NCBI RefSeq assembly: GCF_009730915.1
Contig: NC_052477.1
Location: 2,878,611 to 2,942,610 of the forward strand
DNA length: 64,000 nt
Direction of reading: 5' to 3'
From: Dioscorea cayenensis subsp. rotundata
Lineage: Eukaryota > Streptophyta > Magnoliopsida > Dioscoreales > Dioscoreaceae
Shown here piece by piece: positions 27,601 through 38,072 of this stretch. The notes under the pieces were generated by a model. It saw nothing but the letters and a program-made list of their open reading frames with translations. It made no database searches and was not told the origin of the DNA. Both the position numbers and the translations under genes were made by a program. The stretch's first letter is position 1, and each line of letters starts with the position of its first letter.

Positions 27601-29084
27601 GAAATTGTGAAAGCGTTCAATTCAGATCCTACCATTGATGTCCTACTGCTGACTACACATGGTAAGATCTAGTCACTACAATGCATTCCAGCATCAAATC
27701 ATTTGTAAATGCACTGATTTATGTATGTTCTGTGCAGTTGGTGGGCTTGGTTTGAATTTGACATCCGCTGATACACTGATTTTTATGGAGCATGATTGGA
27801 ATCCAATGAAAGATCTCCAGGTATATTTGGGCTTATTTCAAGGTTTTATGTTCCATATTACCATTTTCTTGGCATAGTCACTTTTCAGATTCAAAGCTGT
27901 GAAATTGTTTCATTCAGTTTTGAGCATCCTGTACTTTGCCTAAACAGCTTCCTAGTAATGCCTGCCGCTTTTCTTGAAAAATGGATTATGCCTTTGTTGG
28001 AGTTCATAAGCATGAAAGCATCCTTGACAGTGTGGTAGACTAGTAATTTTCTTTCTTTAGCAATGAAAGAAACCCGTTGTGTAGCAACAAAAGAGAGTAA
28101 CACCAAGATGTGGTATTGCAAACTAATTGCCTAGTGTTTTGCTGATGTAATTTTCAACATGTTTGCTTTTTGGCCTGGTAAACACTATGTTTTCATATTC
28201 TCAGGATGATTTCCGATCTATGATGAACTACTTCAAGCCTTCGAATGTATTTGATCAAACTAATGCTAAATTCTACGAAATTTTTTGCAGGCAATGGACA
28301 GAGCACACAGATTGGGTCAGCGCAAGGTTGTCAATGTTCATCGTCTCATTATGCGTGGCACTCTGGAAGAGAAAGTTATGAGCCTTCAGAAGTTTAAAGT
28401 TACAGTTGCAAATGCTGTTATCAATGCCGAAAATGCCAGCTTGAAAACCATGAACACTGATCAATTACTTGATCTATTTTCTTCCACACCAGCAACTAGA
28501 AAGGTAATGAGCATTTAATACTCTCTTTTCTTTTTTATGCACTTCCTAAATAGATAGAAATAGAGCTGATGATTTAACTGGTCATCCTCCCTTATTGTTT
28601 GGCTAGTTGTGTTTTCATGTCTATGATGAGACAAGGGTAGTAAGCCCATTTAAAGGATGGATGTAGATTCCTGCTGAAAATTGCTGATAATATAACAAAA
28701 AGAAAGAGAGAAAAAATAAAGAAAAAGAAAGAAAGAAATTAGAGCTTGAGTTTTTAAGGCAGCTGTAGCCAAGCTGGACATTGAATTGAATGTAAATAAT
28801 TTGTGACCTTAGAGGTTTGCTTGCCAGATGCTACATGAGGATTTTCTACAACTTATCAGTGTTAACTTTTGATCAACAGAAAGCTTATTCTGTTTTCTTA
28901 TTTTAAAAAACAGGGTGGTAATCTTTCAAGCAGCTCCAATGGTAATTTGGATGGGGATGCGAAACCTGCAGCTGGTGGTAAGGGAATGAATGCCATTCTC
29001 AACAGTCTCGGTGAGCTCTGGGATCAGTCCCAATACGAGAATGAGTATGATCTTAACCAGTTCATAGCAAAGCTTAATGGCTAA
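12637..29084 (+). CDS. BTAF1: TATA-binding protein-associated factor BTAF1/MOT1 (Snf2/Swi2 ATPase), 5' end missing
   Basis: Removes TBP from DNA with ATP in the nucleus; the Arabidopsis orthologue is RGD3. Exons: 12637-12857, 13040-13097, 13682-13763, 15099-15391, 15899-16007, 16104-16638, 16831-16963, 17071-17139, 17720-17931, 19139-19379, 19538-19711, 19788-20213, 20326-20757, 20955-21074, 21146-21634, 22209-22747, 23672-24161, 24253-24321, 26357-26461, 26539-26766, 26847-27110, 27210-27259, 27552-27661, 27738-27820, 28291-28503, 28914-29084. All join in phase with no stop and give 1971 residues. HEAT-type repeats fill the N-terminal two thirds. The ATPase core has DDMGLGKT (visible residues 1401-1408), DEGH, SGTPIQN, the [12 protein letters not shown] region and DRAHRLGQ. 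The C-terminus ends KLNG as in the family. The first visible exon begins in phase 0 at [13 protein letters not shown], so about 50 N-terminal residues are missing. Confidence 0.96.
24322..26356 (+). other. Long BTAF1 intron (2.0 kb)
   Basis: The longest intron of the gene. It separates the exon ending in FLGTERQ from the one starting FQSTYGKP. I saw no transposon ends, RNA gene or coding exon inside it. Confidence 0.7.
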
Positions 29085-30473
29085 CTTAGACAGCGCCGTC
29101 ATGTACAGTGTACAGAAGAAGAGTAAGTTTGTTCGGTCCATGAAATTTTGACCCTTAGTTCATTGTCATATTTTTATTCTAAATTTAACGAGGAGCTGGC
29201 TAACAAACGGGTGGGTCCGACATGTTTTTGAGGGTAGGTTCCCCCAGAAGTGTATAGATCACCCATCTGATGGGCGGAATTTGTAAATCCGACTCTTTTG
29301 TATGAACCCCTTTATATAGCTCGCTTTCGGTTCGAGCTTTTTCTAGTGTTTCTGCAAATTAATATGAGCACAGCATTACTTGCCCATGTTTTTATTGGTC
29401 ATACAGATGCCAGTAATGTAGCATGTTGTTGGTCAGTTGTCTACATCGCATTGTGCTAATGATGCAAACCGGATGGCAGATTCTTATTTGCTTTGCTTAC
29501 ATTCCTCAGAGTTATAGTCCATCTTTTTTTTTTTTTCTTTTATTTTTTGGGTTGTTTGGTAATTATGCAGATCTGGTCGCATTGATTTTATTTTAATTTG
29601 AAAAGTTGTCAGGAAAATGTTTGGAAAACAAAATTGAACTCTTTATTTTTGAAAATTTCTATTTGTAGTGTAGGTTTACAATTTGTCTTTAATTTCCTTC
29701 AATTGAGAATAATGATAAGGATGTGGTTGGTTCATCGAAGGAGTGATTGCACGACAAGATGTATGGATAAAATTCCTCTTCTATTCCCATGTTTGATTAT
29801 TTATTTATTTAAATATTAAACGAAATAAGTGATTGTCTTTGGAAAATGGAAACCCTTTCAATTTATCCTAAAATTTTTAAATTCCCTTAAATTTTATTTC
29901 TCCAATAAAAACAAAACAATCAGGACTCTTGCACATTTAAAATTCATAACTAATGTGCCACTAGAATATTCAAAAATGAAAAAAAAAAAAACTCTATTGT
30001 TCATAATAAAATCACCATGTTTTATCACCAACAACAACAAAGAAAACAATGACCATAGACATTTTAGATTCTTTGACATACCACACATATGACATGATAC
30101 TTAAAATATCAAAGTTTTTGATTTATCGACATTAAGTATGGTGTGTAAAATGTTCATTTTTTTAATTGGTTTTGAACTTCAACTCACAAAAAATGAGAAC
30201 ATAGATGATATTAACTCAATGCTTGATCGTATTTTTGAAAAACTTAAAATGTCTGAAATTAATTAATTTGACATGAAAGTGAATTGGATTCTTTATTTAA
30301 TAATTTTTTTAAATTGTTTTTTTTAATGATTTCTTTAAAAAAAGAAAAAAAGGGAGGAAAGTTTTTCAATAAATAAATAAATAAATAAACCAGCCAACCA
30401 ACATGCGATCTGAGCCATAAAAAGTAGAGAGTCTTGGGAGAGAGGGCAAGATCACTGCTGTTTCGATTCGGGC
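29085..30473. other. BTAF1 3' region and AT-rich spacer
   Basis: The first few hundred bases are the likely 3' UTR. The rest is AT-rich with homopolymer T and A runs (29524-29536, 29979-29990) and holds the promoter of the next gene. No coding content recognised. Confidence 0.6.
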
Positions 30474-32671
30474 ATGAAGTTTGGTGGCTGGTACTTGAAG
30501 ATCGCGGCCGTCTCGGCGCTCATCGGCGGCTGCATGGAAGTCTTCATGATCCACACTGGCTTCTGTGTGTGAGAATCCCTCTTTTCTTCTCTTTCTTCTT
30601 CTTCTTTTGCTTCCATTTGATTTCGCTATTTTTTTTTGGGGAGATTTCTTTTGTTTCCAGCCATGTAATTGTTTGTTTCTATCCAATTTAATTATATTCC
30701 TACTTACTTGGATCAATGTTCGGATTGGATTTTGGATTTGGTGTTTTTGTTATTGAAAATTGACTGTCTTTGAAACTCAAAACGTTACCCTTTTTTTTCC
30801 CTTATTTTTTTTGGAGAATGATGGTGTGGATTTTCAGTTCAATTCCACCAAAAAGCCCGTTTCTTTCGGAATATTGACGATGAGCAATATGTATTTGTTT
30901 TAATCAGTGAAAGTTCCTTTTTCTTTTTCACTTTCTTCAATAATCTTGCTTGATAGTATGTCTAATTGGCCAAGATTAGATAAAAATAACGGTGTGAATT
31001 TTTTTGCCCAATTCTATTTGGATTTAGCTTTAAAGCTTTTGGTTCTTAGTAAATATAAGTTGTAGACTTATTAAGATAATGCATCATTATGTGAAAAAAC
31101 AATTAGCCAAGTGAATAGTAAGTCTTACATGTACATGTTATTCAAAGGTTTCACAACTATGTAATCATCCTGGACTACTAAAATTCCAATTTTGATGACT
31201 TTTCATTATTTTCAAGACATGTATTTTAAGTGAACTTCAGAAAACAACTTTTGTTTTTCAGAACCACTCAACCATACTTTAATAGAGCTTTTACAGGACC
31301 ATTCAATTTGATTTCGTGCCTACTTGAGTGGATCTTTATAAATCTTTTATTATAGAATGTATAGTTTCTTATGTGTTTATATATTATGATTGAGCATAAG
31401 GATTTTGTTGTTGCAATGATGCTCAAAGTATTTGTAGGCTTTTTTGCTTGTTGATTGTTATTACGTATTGTAGAGTAAGATTTTTTTTTGTTGAGATTTC
31501 TTTTTGCATGTATGACATGAAAACTAGGTTTTTATTCAAACTTTCTAGTATTATGATCATAGACAAGCACCATGTGTCCATTTTGACAAAGGTTGTTCAT
31601 GATTGTTAACTCGACAAGAATATCTTAGAACATGTGGTATAAATCTAATTCTGGTCTTGACCTTGTGATTTATATGCAGTAATGTGATTATTAAAATTTG
31701 TCTATATCAAAGCATTTCCACAAAAGGTCTGACTTTGTGTTGCCCAGTTATGGTCATGGTGAAGGTTGGATTTTTAAAGAATTGTGAAAGGTTCATATAT
31801 CACTACCATCTCATGTATTGAGTCATTGGCCTGATGCTTATTTGATGGGAGGTGATTGACATTCTTGATTATATTTTTTTATGCACCACCGCAATTTCTT
31901 GATTAACCCACTGGAAAGTCATAATGACTCTATTATGCCCGAAACTCAACTTAGGGTATCCAGATTGAAATACGTCTGAATTTTCTATTTGGTGTATAAC
32001 CAGATCTGTGCAAATGATTTGATTTTTCTCACTTTCTAGCGAGTGTATGTTCCTGCAAGTCATCAAACATCAAGGTAAAATAGAGGAAAAGAAAAGTGAA
32101 ACAACAAGGAAAATTATTTTTTTCCTTTTGGCTTCAGTGAAAGAATAAGATGGATCTGTAAATGGTTTTGTGGAAACATAACCAATTGACCTTGCTTATT
32201 CTGTTCTGGTTCCCGTCTTAAGAGAGTCCGTTCCGGCATCTGAGCAACACATTCAACAAATTAAAGAAAAAGTGTTGATAAAATTTAATCATCTAAAGTG
32301 TACGCCTTCCCTAATTGTTAATTCTTATTGATTTTCTGATGAGGACACAGGATCCATGTTCATATAACATTATCTCCTTCTCTAAATATAAAAAATTAGT
32401 TGAAATGGTTATAGCATAGCCATCGAATTGTTATACTCCGTTAGTTCAGCTGATAATGTTAGAATTCAACATTAACCATATTATTTGATCATCAATTGTT
32501 TTTATTATTAGCACATGATTGACCTTTTATTTCTTATCTTATTCAGATGATAAAGTGACAGTTCTCGAATCAGAGAAGCGAGCCTGGGAGAGCTCTGCTG
32601 AAGCTCAAGCTATCAGAGATGCTCTAAATCCTTGGAAGGATCCTGACAAGAATACAAAAAAGCCTTCTTAA
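30474..32671 (+). CDS. 71-residue single-pass membrane protein, function unknown
   Basis: Two exons, 30474-30564 and 32547-32671, joined through a 1982-bp intron. The split Tyr codon (T|AT) gives an in-phase 71-residue protein. It starts MKFGGWYLKIAAVSALIGG, so the first 30 residues form a single hydrophobic helix. A charged segment follows (YDKVTVLESEKRAWESSAEA), then NPWKDPDKNTKKPS. Length and layout resemble small single-span inner-membrane proteins of mitochondria, but that location is inference. I recall similar short plant proteins without an assured function. The ATG is the first in a GC-richer stretch. A UTR-like T-rich tract follows the stop. The gene is too short and too split to be seen as one open frame. 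Confidence 0.8.
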
Positions 32672-33830
32672 TTTTATTTATTCTCCTGTTTATCAAATTG
32701 CTTTTTTTTTTAATTATTTTAGTGTTATCACTGATCAATTGAGGTAAGGAACATTGAAGTTGTGAAGGAGATTTTTGGATAATATTGTTTGCTTCATCAG
32801 TTTGTATCATTGACTTTTGTTTTGGTGGTTGTCTTAAAAAAATTTTTTGAATGATTTTGATGATGGTGGATTTTTTGGTATTCTTGTTTGCTCATGTAAT
32901 GTTGAGTTTTGAAGCCTTTTAACTAGGGATGGTTTGCATGAGGTTACACAAGTAATTTCACTTCAGACGTTTGTAGGGCTCTTTTCTTTCCACCCTAGCC
33001 TTTTAATTAGGGTATGACCGGTTGAAAAGCATGGATCACAAATCAAAATTTAATTTTTTTATATTTCGGATGATCATGGGTTCATAATCTCCTATTAGGG
33101 CAAGTCCCTCAATATTACTACCCCTGCATAATGCCATGGGAACCTCCGATTAGAAACAAGTGCTGAATGAGAAGAACCGAATAAACATGATAATTTTTTT
33201 ATATTTAATTTCAAAGATGCATGCGAATACATGATCATAGATGAGAATACAAAAGAGAGAGAGCTATTCTCAAGAGAGCTTTAACAAGAGATTTTTTTAG
33301 AAAGAGCTATTTTTTTATCACGCTCTTCAAAAATTTATTTTTATTTTTAGCGCTGCCTAGCTCTCTATACTAAAAAGTGTGTCGAAGATCCTTTTAGCTT
33401 TTGTAGATGTAGCTCTCCCTCGATTTCTTTTTATGTGGGTTTGTGTCTTGAAACATAGCTTAGTCCAAGCTCAGCCACTTTCTATATTTACGAGTTAGCC
33501 CTACTTGATCACTTTTTTGCTTCTTTTTATCGTCAAGACTTTGGCTCTTTACGCTTTAGTAAAATCTCCATCCTTGACTTGTGAAACCCCTCAAGTCTTT
33601 GGGCTTCTGGTGCCTTAAAACTCGAACAGATTTGCATTTGTCGCTTACACGACGATTCAGTGTCTTAGCTCTTCAATGCTTTTTAAGCCTCGACCATTTG
33701 ATTTTTAAGTCGTGACCTTTAATATGGTTAGGTCATTAACTTAATAATTTTGACTTGATTTTAAAATGGACATCTTACTCATTTTTTTTGAAAGAGACCC
33801 GATAATGAGCTTAAGAAAAATCTTTTGAGA
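32672..33830. other. Intergenic DNA, no gene seen
   Basis: Likely 3' UTR of the 71-residue gene, then AT-rich sequence with scattered CTT/AGCTCT words. No recognised coding content or transposon ends. Confidence 0.55.
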
Positions 33831-33835
33831 ACTCA

Positions 33836-34190
33836 ACTTTTTTTCAATAAGTGTTGACTTTAGAAGCATGCATGAAAAAAATTTTCATTCATTTTTTTAT
33901 CATCATCTCTTCTGTGAAATTTTCATTTTTACTCTTCCTTTCATTTCAAGAAAAGATACTTTTTCATCATGACCTCTTTTTCACTCCAACGGATGTCAAA
34001 AAGACTCTCCAAGTGAGCTTAAAAGAAATCTTTGTCAACTCTTCTTTTTATGAGTGTTGATGAGAGATATTTTTTGTGAACTTTTTCATTTTTTTTTATC
34101 ATTTCAAGGAATTTTTTTTTTACTTTTCTTTTCATTTCACTTTTTTACTCCAATGAGCGTCAAGAGACCCTCAAAAGTGAGCTTGAAGAA
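33836..34190. repeat. Imperfect two-copy repeat (about 150-210 bp)
   Basis: Two diverged copies of a T-rich unit. Shared words include aagtgttga / gagtgttga, tttcatttcaag, ttttttactccaa / ttttcactccaa, and aagtgagctt. Copy 1 is roughly 33836-34045 and copy 2 roughly 34046-34190. It adjoins the minisatellite below. Confidence 0.5.
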
Positions 34191-34243
34191 AGGGTTTGAT
34201 TTTTTTATGAAAAAGATTTCTCTTTACCCCAAGAGTGTCAAGA

Positions 34244-34800
34244 CTTCAGTGGAATTAGAGAAATTATGAAAAATTTTCTGTTACTCCCCTAGAAAGTCGA
34301 GACTTCAAGGTGGAATGAGAGAAAAAAATTTTCTCGTTACCCCAAGAAAGCCAAAGCTCATGATGGAATTAGAGAAAAATATGAAAAATTTTCCTCACAT
34401 CCCCAAGAAAGCTCAAGGCTCAAGGTGGAATCAGGAAAAATATGAAAAATTTTCTCGTTACTCCCAAGAAAGCCAAAGCTCAGGTGGAATTAGAGAAAAT
34501 CTTTATGAATCAGTCTCTACTCCCAAGAAAGCTCAAAACTCATGGTGGAATTAGAGAAAATATGAAAAATTTTCTCACATCCCCAAGAAAAGTCAAAGCT
34601 CAGGTGGAATTAGAGAAAAATTTTCATGAAAAGTCTCTACTCCCAAGAAAGCTCAAAGTCTCATGGTGGAATTAGAGAAAACTATGAAAAATTTTCTCAC
34701 ATCCCAAGAAAGCTCAAAGCTCAGTGAATTGAGAAAAATTTCTATGAAAAGTCCTCATATCCCCAAGAAAGTCAAGGTGGAATTAGAGAAATTTCATTAG
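34244..34800. repeat. Minisatellite, about ten 53-62-bp units
   Basis: The unit runs roughly ggaattagagaaaa, tatgaaaaattttctc, then cccaagaaagctcaaag. ggaatta-like starts recur near 34250, 34311, 34364, 34425, 34486, 34547, 34606, 34668 and 34778, with a degraded one near 34727. Unit length is not a multiple of three throughout, so the open frames that cross it are not evidence of a protein. Confidence 0.8.
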
Positions 34801-34859
34801 GATTTTTTTCTAGAGGAAGCCTCATAAGAAAAAAATTACCAAAAATACCCCCCACTCAA

Positions 34860-35170
34860 ATTCATCCTTTACTTTTTTTTTCTCAATTTTTTTACTCTCT
34901 CTTTTTTTAACCCATCCTTTCATTTTCCCATATTTTCCTTTCTTCTCTCATTTTACTCGCTCTTCCATTTTTCCATATTTTTCCTTCATTCATTTTTACC
35001 TCTTTACTCCTTCATATATTTTTTTATACTCATCCTTTTCATTTTTTTCCTTTCTCTTTTTTTAACCCTTCCATTTTTCCCCTTTTTCGCTCTTCATTTT
35101 TTCTCTACTCTTCATCCCTTTTTTTTTACTCTTCATTTTTTTCCCTTTTTTTTCTCACTTTTTTTTACAG
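34860..35170. repeat. Pyrimidine-rich stretch (about 310 bp)
   Basis: Mostly C and T on this strand, as repeated ctctttttt, cattttt and tttcc words with occasional A. The purine-rich complement could form triplex structures. No coding content. Confidence 0.7.
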
Positions 35171-35608
35171 AAATTCCAGCAGCATCATCAACAGGTCACA
35201 GGCACACAAAAGAACAAAGGGAGAGTATCCTTCTAGAGTTGCAAAATTCATAGCCAGTAATTCTGAATAATCAACAAAGCTAAACATGATTTGCTACTAA
35301 ACTGATGATTCAGCATCCTTTGTATCAAACTAAGATGGGCAAACTGTTGGACTATAATATTCTCATTTTCACCCACACTATCCCTATCATTGTAAACATA
35401 AATAACATGTCTACCCGAGCCAAGCTATATGAAGTTCAAACAAACGAATCTATCATTCTTATGCACTTAGCACAAACTCTAGCATTTGGGTAGGGATCAT
35501 ATGAAGCATGTTAATGGTGTTTCCAGTCTAAAGACCTTGCCAATCTTGTTGTTCAATAACCTCTATAAAGCTTCCAACAATATGCTTAGATCCAACTCCA
35601 ACAACCAT

Positions 35609-35875
35609 TTACGTCTTGATTGTCTCAAGAAGAGCAAGACCAACTTTGGTCGTCGCACCGGCTAAGGCATCACTAATAAATTCTCCAACTTTTCTGCATC
35701 TCAAAGAATTCTTCATCGCTTCACCGACGTCACAGAACTCCATAGCTCCACTCTTAGCAGCAACCTTAAGAGCATTAAGCAACCCCATCACCACCACCTC
35801 ACAATCATCTTCCATCACCCACAAATACTTCTCCTTTTTCTTCTTCTGTTTTTTTTTTTCCTCAAGAGAAAGCAA
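35609..35875 (-). CDS. Unidentified ORF or gene fragment, 88 residues
   Basis: The open frame has coding-like composition: after a Lys-rich start comes VMEDDCEVVVMGLLNALKVA, then EAMKNSLRCRKVGEFISDAL and a stop after ALLETIKT. Base composition is less AT-biased than the surrounding DNA. I do not recognise the family. It lies downstream, on the same strand, of an AP-3 beta fragment, so it may be another captured or leftover gene piece and not a working gene. No intron or promoter could be assigned. Confidence 0.3.
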   Translation of the reverse strand: MLSLEEKKKQKKKKEKYLWVMEDDCEVVVMGLLNALKVAAKSGAMEFCDVGEAMKNSLRCRKVGEFISDALAGATTKVGLALLETIKT

Positions 35876-36017
35876 TATTTCCCAGCATGTTTAGATCTAT
35901 CCAAGAGATTTTTTTTCTAGCTTTCTAAAAGGCAACACATTTGAATGCAATCCTGGAATACTTTGCGCACCACTGGACTAGGGTTTAGGTCCGACAAGAC
36001 CAGACCTTTTGACCATG

Positions 36018-36165
36018 CTACAAGGAGGCGCGGCGAAAAGAGAAAAAAGATGCGATATTGGCATTGCCAGGGTCGTCGTAGAAATGGGCGTCAGTGCCGA
36101 ACCGGGGAACCAACGAAGACGCCTTACTGAAGCTCCCTGCCATTGCTCCTAACTGGGGGAAGCAT
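36018..36165 (-). pseudogene. Fragment of the AP-3 complex beta subunit gene (first exon only)
   Basis: The minus strand encodes FPQLGAMAGSFSKASSLVPR followed by FGTDAHFYDDPGNANIA. This matches the N-terminus of plant AP3-complex subunit beta-A (pattern SKAS, GTDAH-YDDP, NIAPLL), the adaptor subunit for vacuolar sorting. An extra base after the ATG at 36165 puts the start out of frame. After NIA the match stops, the frame reads SFFSFRRASL, and a stop follows at 36018. None of the rest of the large beta subunit is present nearby. This is a truncated copy, perhaps captured by a transposon. The family call rests on about 37 residues. Confidence 0.68.
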
Positions 36166-36229
36166 TGATGCCATGCCGAGACGGAGAAGGAGAGGGAGAG
36201 AGAAAACACTGGGAGAGAGAAGAGAAACT

Positions 36230-36281
36230 CCTCTAATGCATGCACATCCATTTATTTTCCCATTAAAATGCATGAAAAGAA

Positions 36282-36321
<40 letters not shown>

Positions 36322-36397
36322 TGAGAGAGAGGAAGCATGAACGAGAGAGAAGAGAGAATACTGCATGTGTTTTTTTCCTCTTTAAAAAGCATGAACA

Positions 36398-36429
<32 letters not shown>

Positions 36430-36530
36430 CTATATATTTAGAGAGAGACAGTGAGAGAGAGAGAAAAAGAAAAACAGGCTATCAATGCATGCACATGCAT
36501 GGTTGCCTTTCTTTAAATGCATGAAAAACA
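36230..36530. repeat. Three imperfect units with (TA)n and (GA)n tracts
   Basis: A unit of about 110-130 bp recurs: tgcatgcacat or tgcatgtg, a T/C-rich stretch, aaatgcatgaa or aaagcatgaac, a (TA)n tract (36283-36317 and 36403-36430), then gagagag. A third unit lacking the TA tract begins near 36486. Confidence 0.6.
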
Positions 36531-37227
36531 TTAAAAAAATTCATACTAACATGGGCACAGGCATCCGGTTCTCTTTACATGCAAAAAAATAATTTAATAA
36601 AAAAGAGAAAGTTCACGATACCTTCCAATCGTCTCCCTTTTTATCCGCTAGCTCTCTCACGTCCTCTCCTTCCTTGCTCTTTTCCTCTATCTTTTCTTCT
36701 CTTCTTTTTTTCCAGCCTCCCCTTTTTTTCTTTGCTTTCCCCAAATCCTCAACATCCCTCGAAATCCTCAACTCAGAGATTTTTTTCTTTCAAAAAAATT
36801 TGAATTCAAAAATTTTTTATTCTTATCTTCTGAATTTGCTTATCATTTTCAAACCCTCTCTTTTTCCATATTTTTTTATATAGTTTATTATTATTATTTT
36901 TATTTTAATAATAAATTTTTAATGGAATTAGGAATTAAAAATTCCATATAAACACATGCATAGAAAAAAAAGAATTTGTTTGTTTATTTTTATATATCAT
37001 TATTAATTGGTCTCATATTTCTTTGACCAAAAATCATTTAAAACATTTTATAAAAAGATTCATATACCCTCTCTCTTAGTCATTCACTTGAAAATACAAA
37101 AAATAATGATAACAATTTGCATTTTCAAAAACTTTTTTTTTTACTATAAAAACATATAAATATGGATAATTTGTCTTGAAAATTCATTTAATTGCATGTA
37201 TACCCTACAATAAAAATCAAATGTTAT

Positions 37228-37444
37228 ATATATCCCTGAAAATTCAATTTGTTTGTATACATACTCATCTACCTCTTTTACACTATTAAATATAATATAA
37301 ATTACTAATGGGAATCAGATATTTGTGATTTATCAATTTTTTTCAAAAAAAAAAAAAATATTATGTATCCCAGAAAATTCAATTTGTTTGCATACATACT
37401 CATCTACTTAGTATACACTATTAAATGTAATATAAATTACTAAC
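37228..37444. repeat. Two-copy direct repeat (about 80 bp, 136 bp apart)
   Basis: gaaaattcaatttgttt, atacatactcatctac and a shared tail ending in ataaattactaa occur at about 37228-37308 and again at 37361-37444, with few changes. Confidence 0.65.
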
Positions 37445-38072
37445 GAAGTTGGTCCAAATAATAGAGGTTTTGGTTAGAAATACTTTTAAATTCAAATTTT
37501 GTGTATGTAAAATAAATAAATAAATAAATAAATAAATAAATATACATATATACAAAAACTAGGAATGATTTACCCCTTATAAGACTTCCAGTACTTCATT
37601 TCAGACCAAATTAGAGTTTGAGGCTTCTAGAAAACCCATCTATCAATGACAAAATAAAAAAATCTATCATAAATTGTATAAATAATTTTTTCATAATAAT
37701 GAAAATAAAGTTTAATTCAAATTCCTAAACTACCTATAACAATGTTAATTTTATTTAGATTTGGTTTTTTTTTTTTCAAAGTGTATATGCAATAGTATTG
37801 ACTTAATCACCATTAGAAATTTTAGAATTTAAATTTAATGAATAAAATGAGTAAGTATGTAAGCAAAAATAATAAATGGATAAATTTAATGACAATTAAA
37901 AATATTTAGGAGTGCATACATGGTTGTTTTTATTATTTAACATGTAATATTATATTTTAATAGTGGGTTGTGGTATATATATATATACAAACAAGTATAA
38001 TTTTTAAGGGTATACATGATACTTTGTTTTATTACACACACAAATAAATACTACTAAAAATATTAATAATTA

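Noticed and set aside
34315-34675. Lys/Glu-rich repeat protein
   Set aside because: The frame runs through the 60-bp minisatellite; units vary in length and shift frame, and no start context or flanking exons are visible.
35305-35493. 62-codon open frame
   Set aside because: No family similarity I can see and no supporting start or splice context; it may be part of repeat debris around the captured gene pieces.
36018-36251. 77-codon frame as a novel secreted protein (its first half is hydrophobic)
   Set aside because: The second half is an AP-3 beta N-terminus; the hydrophobic first half is a translated CT-rich leader.
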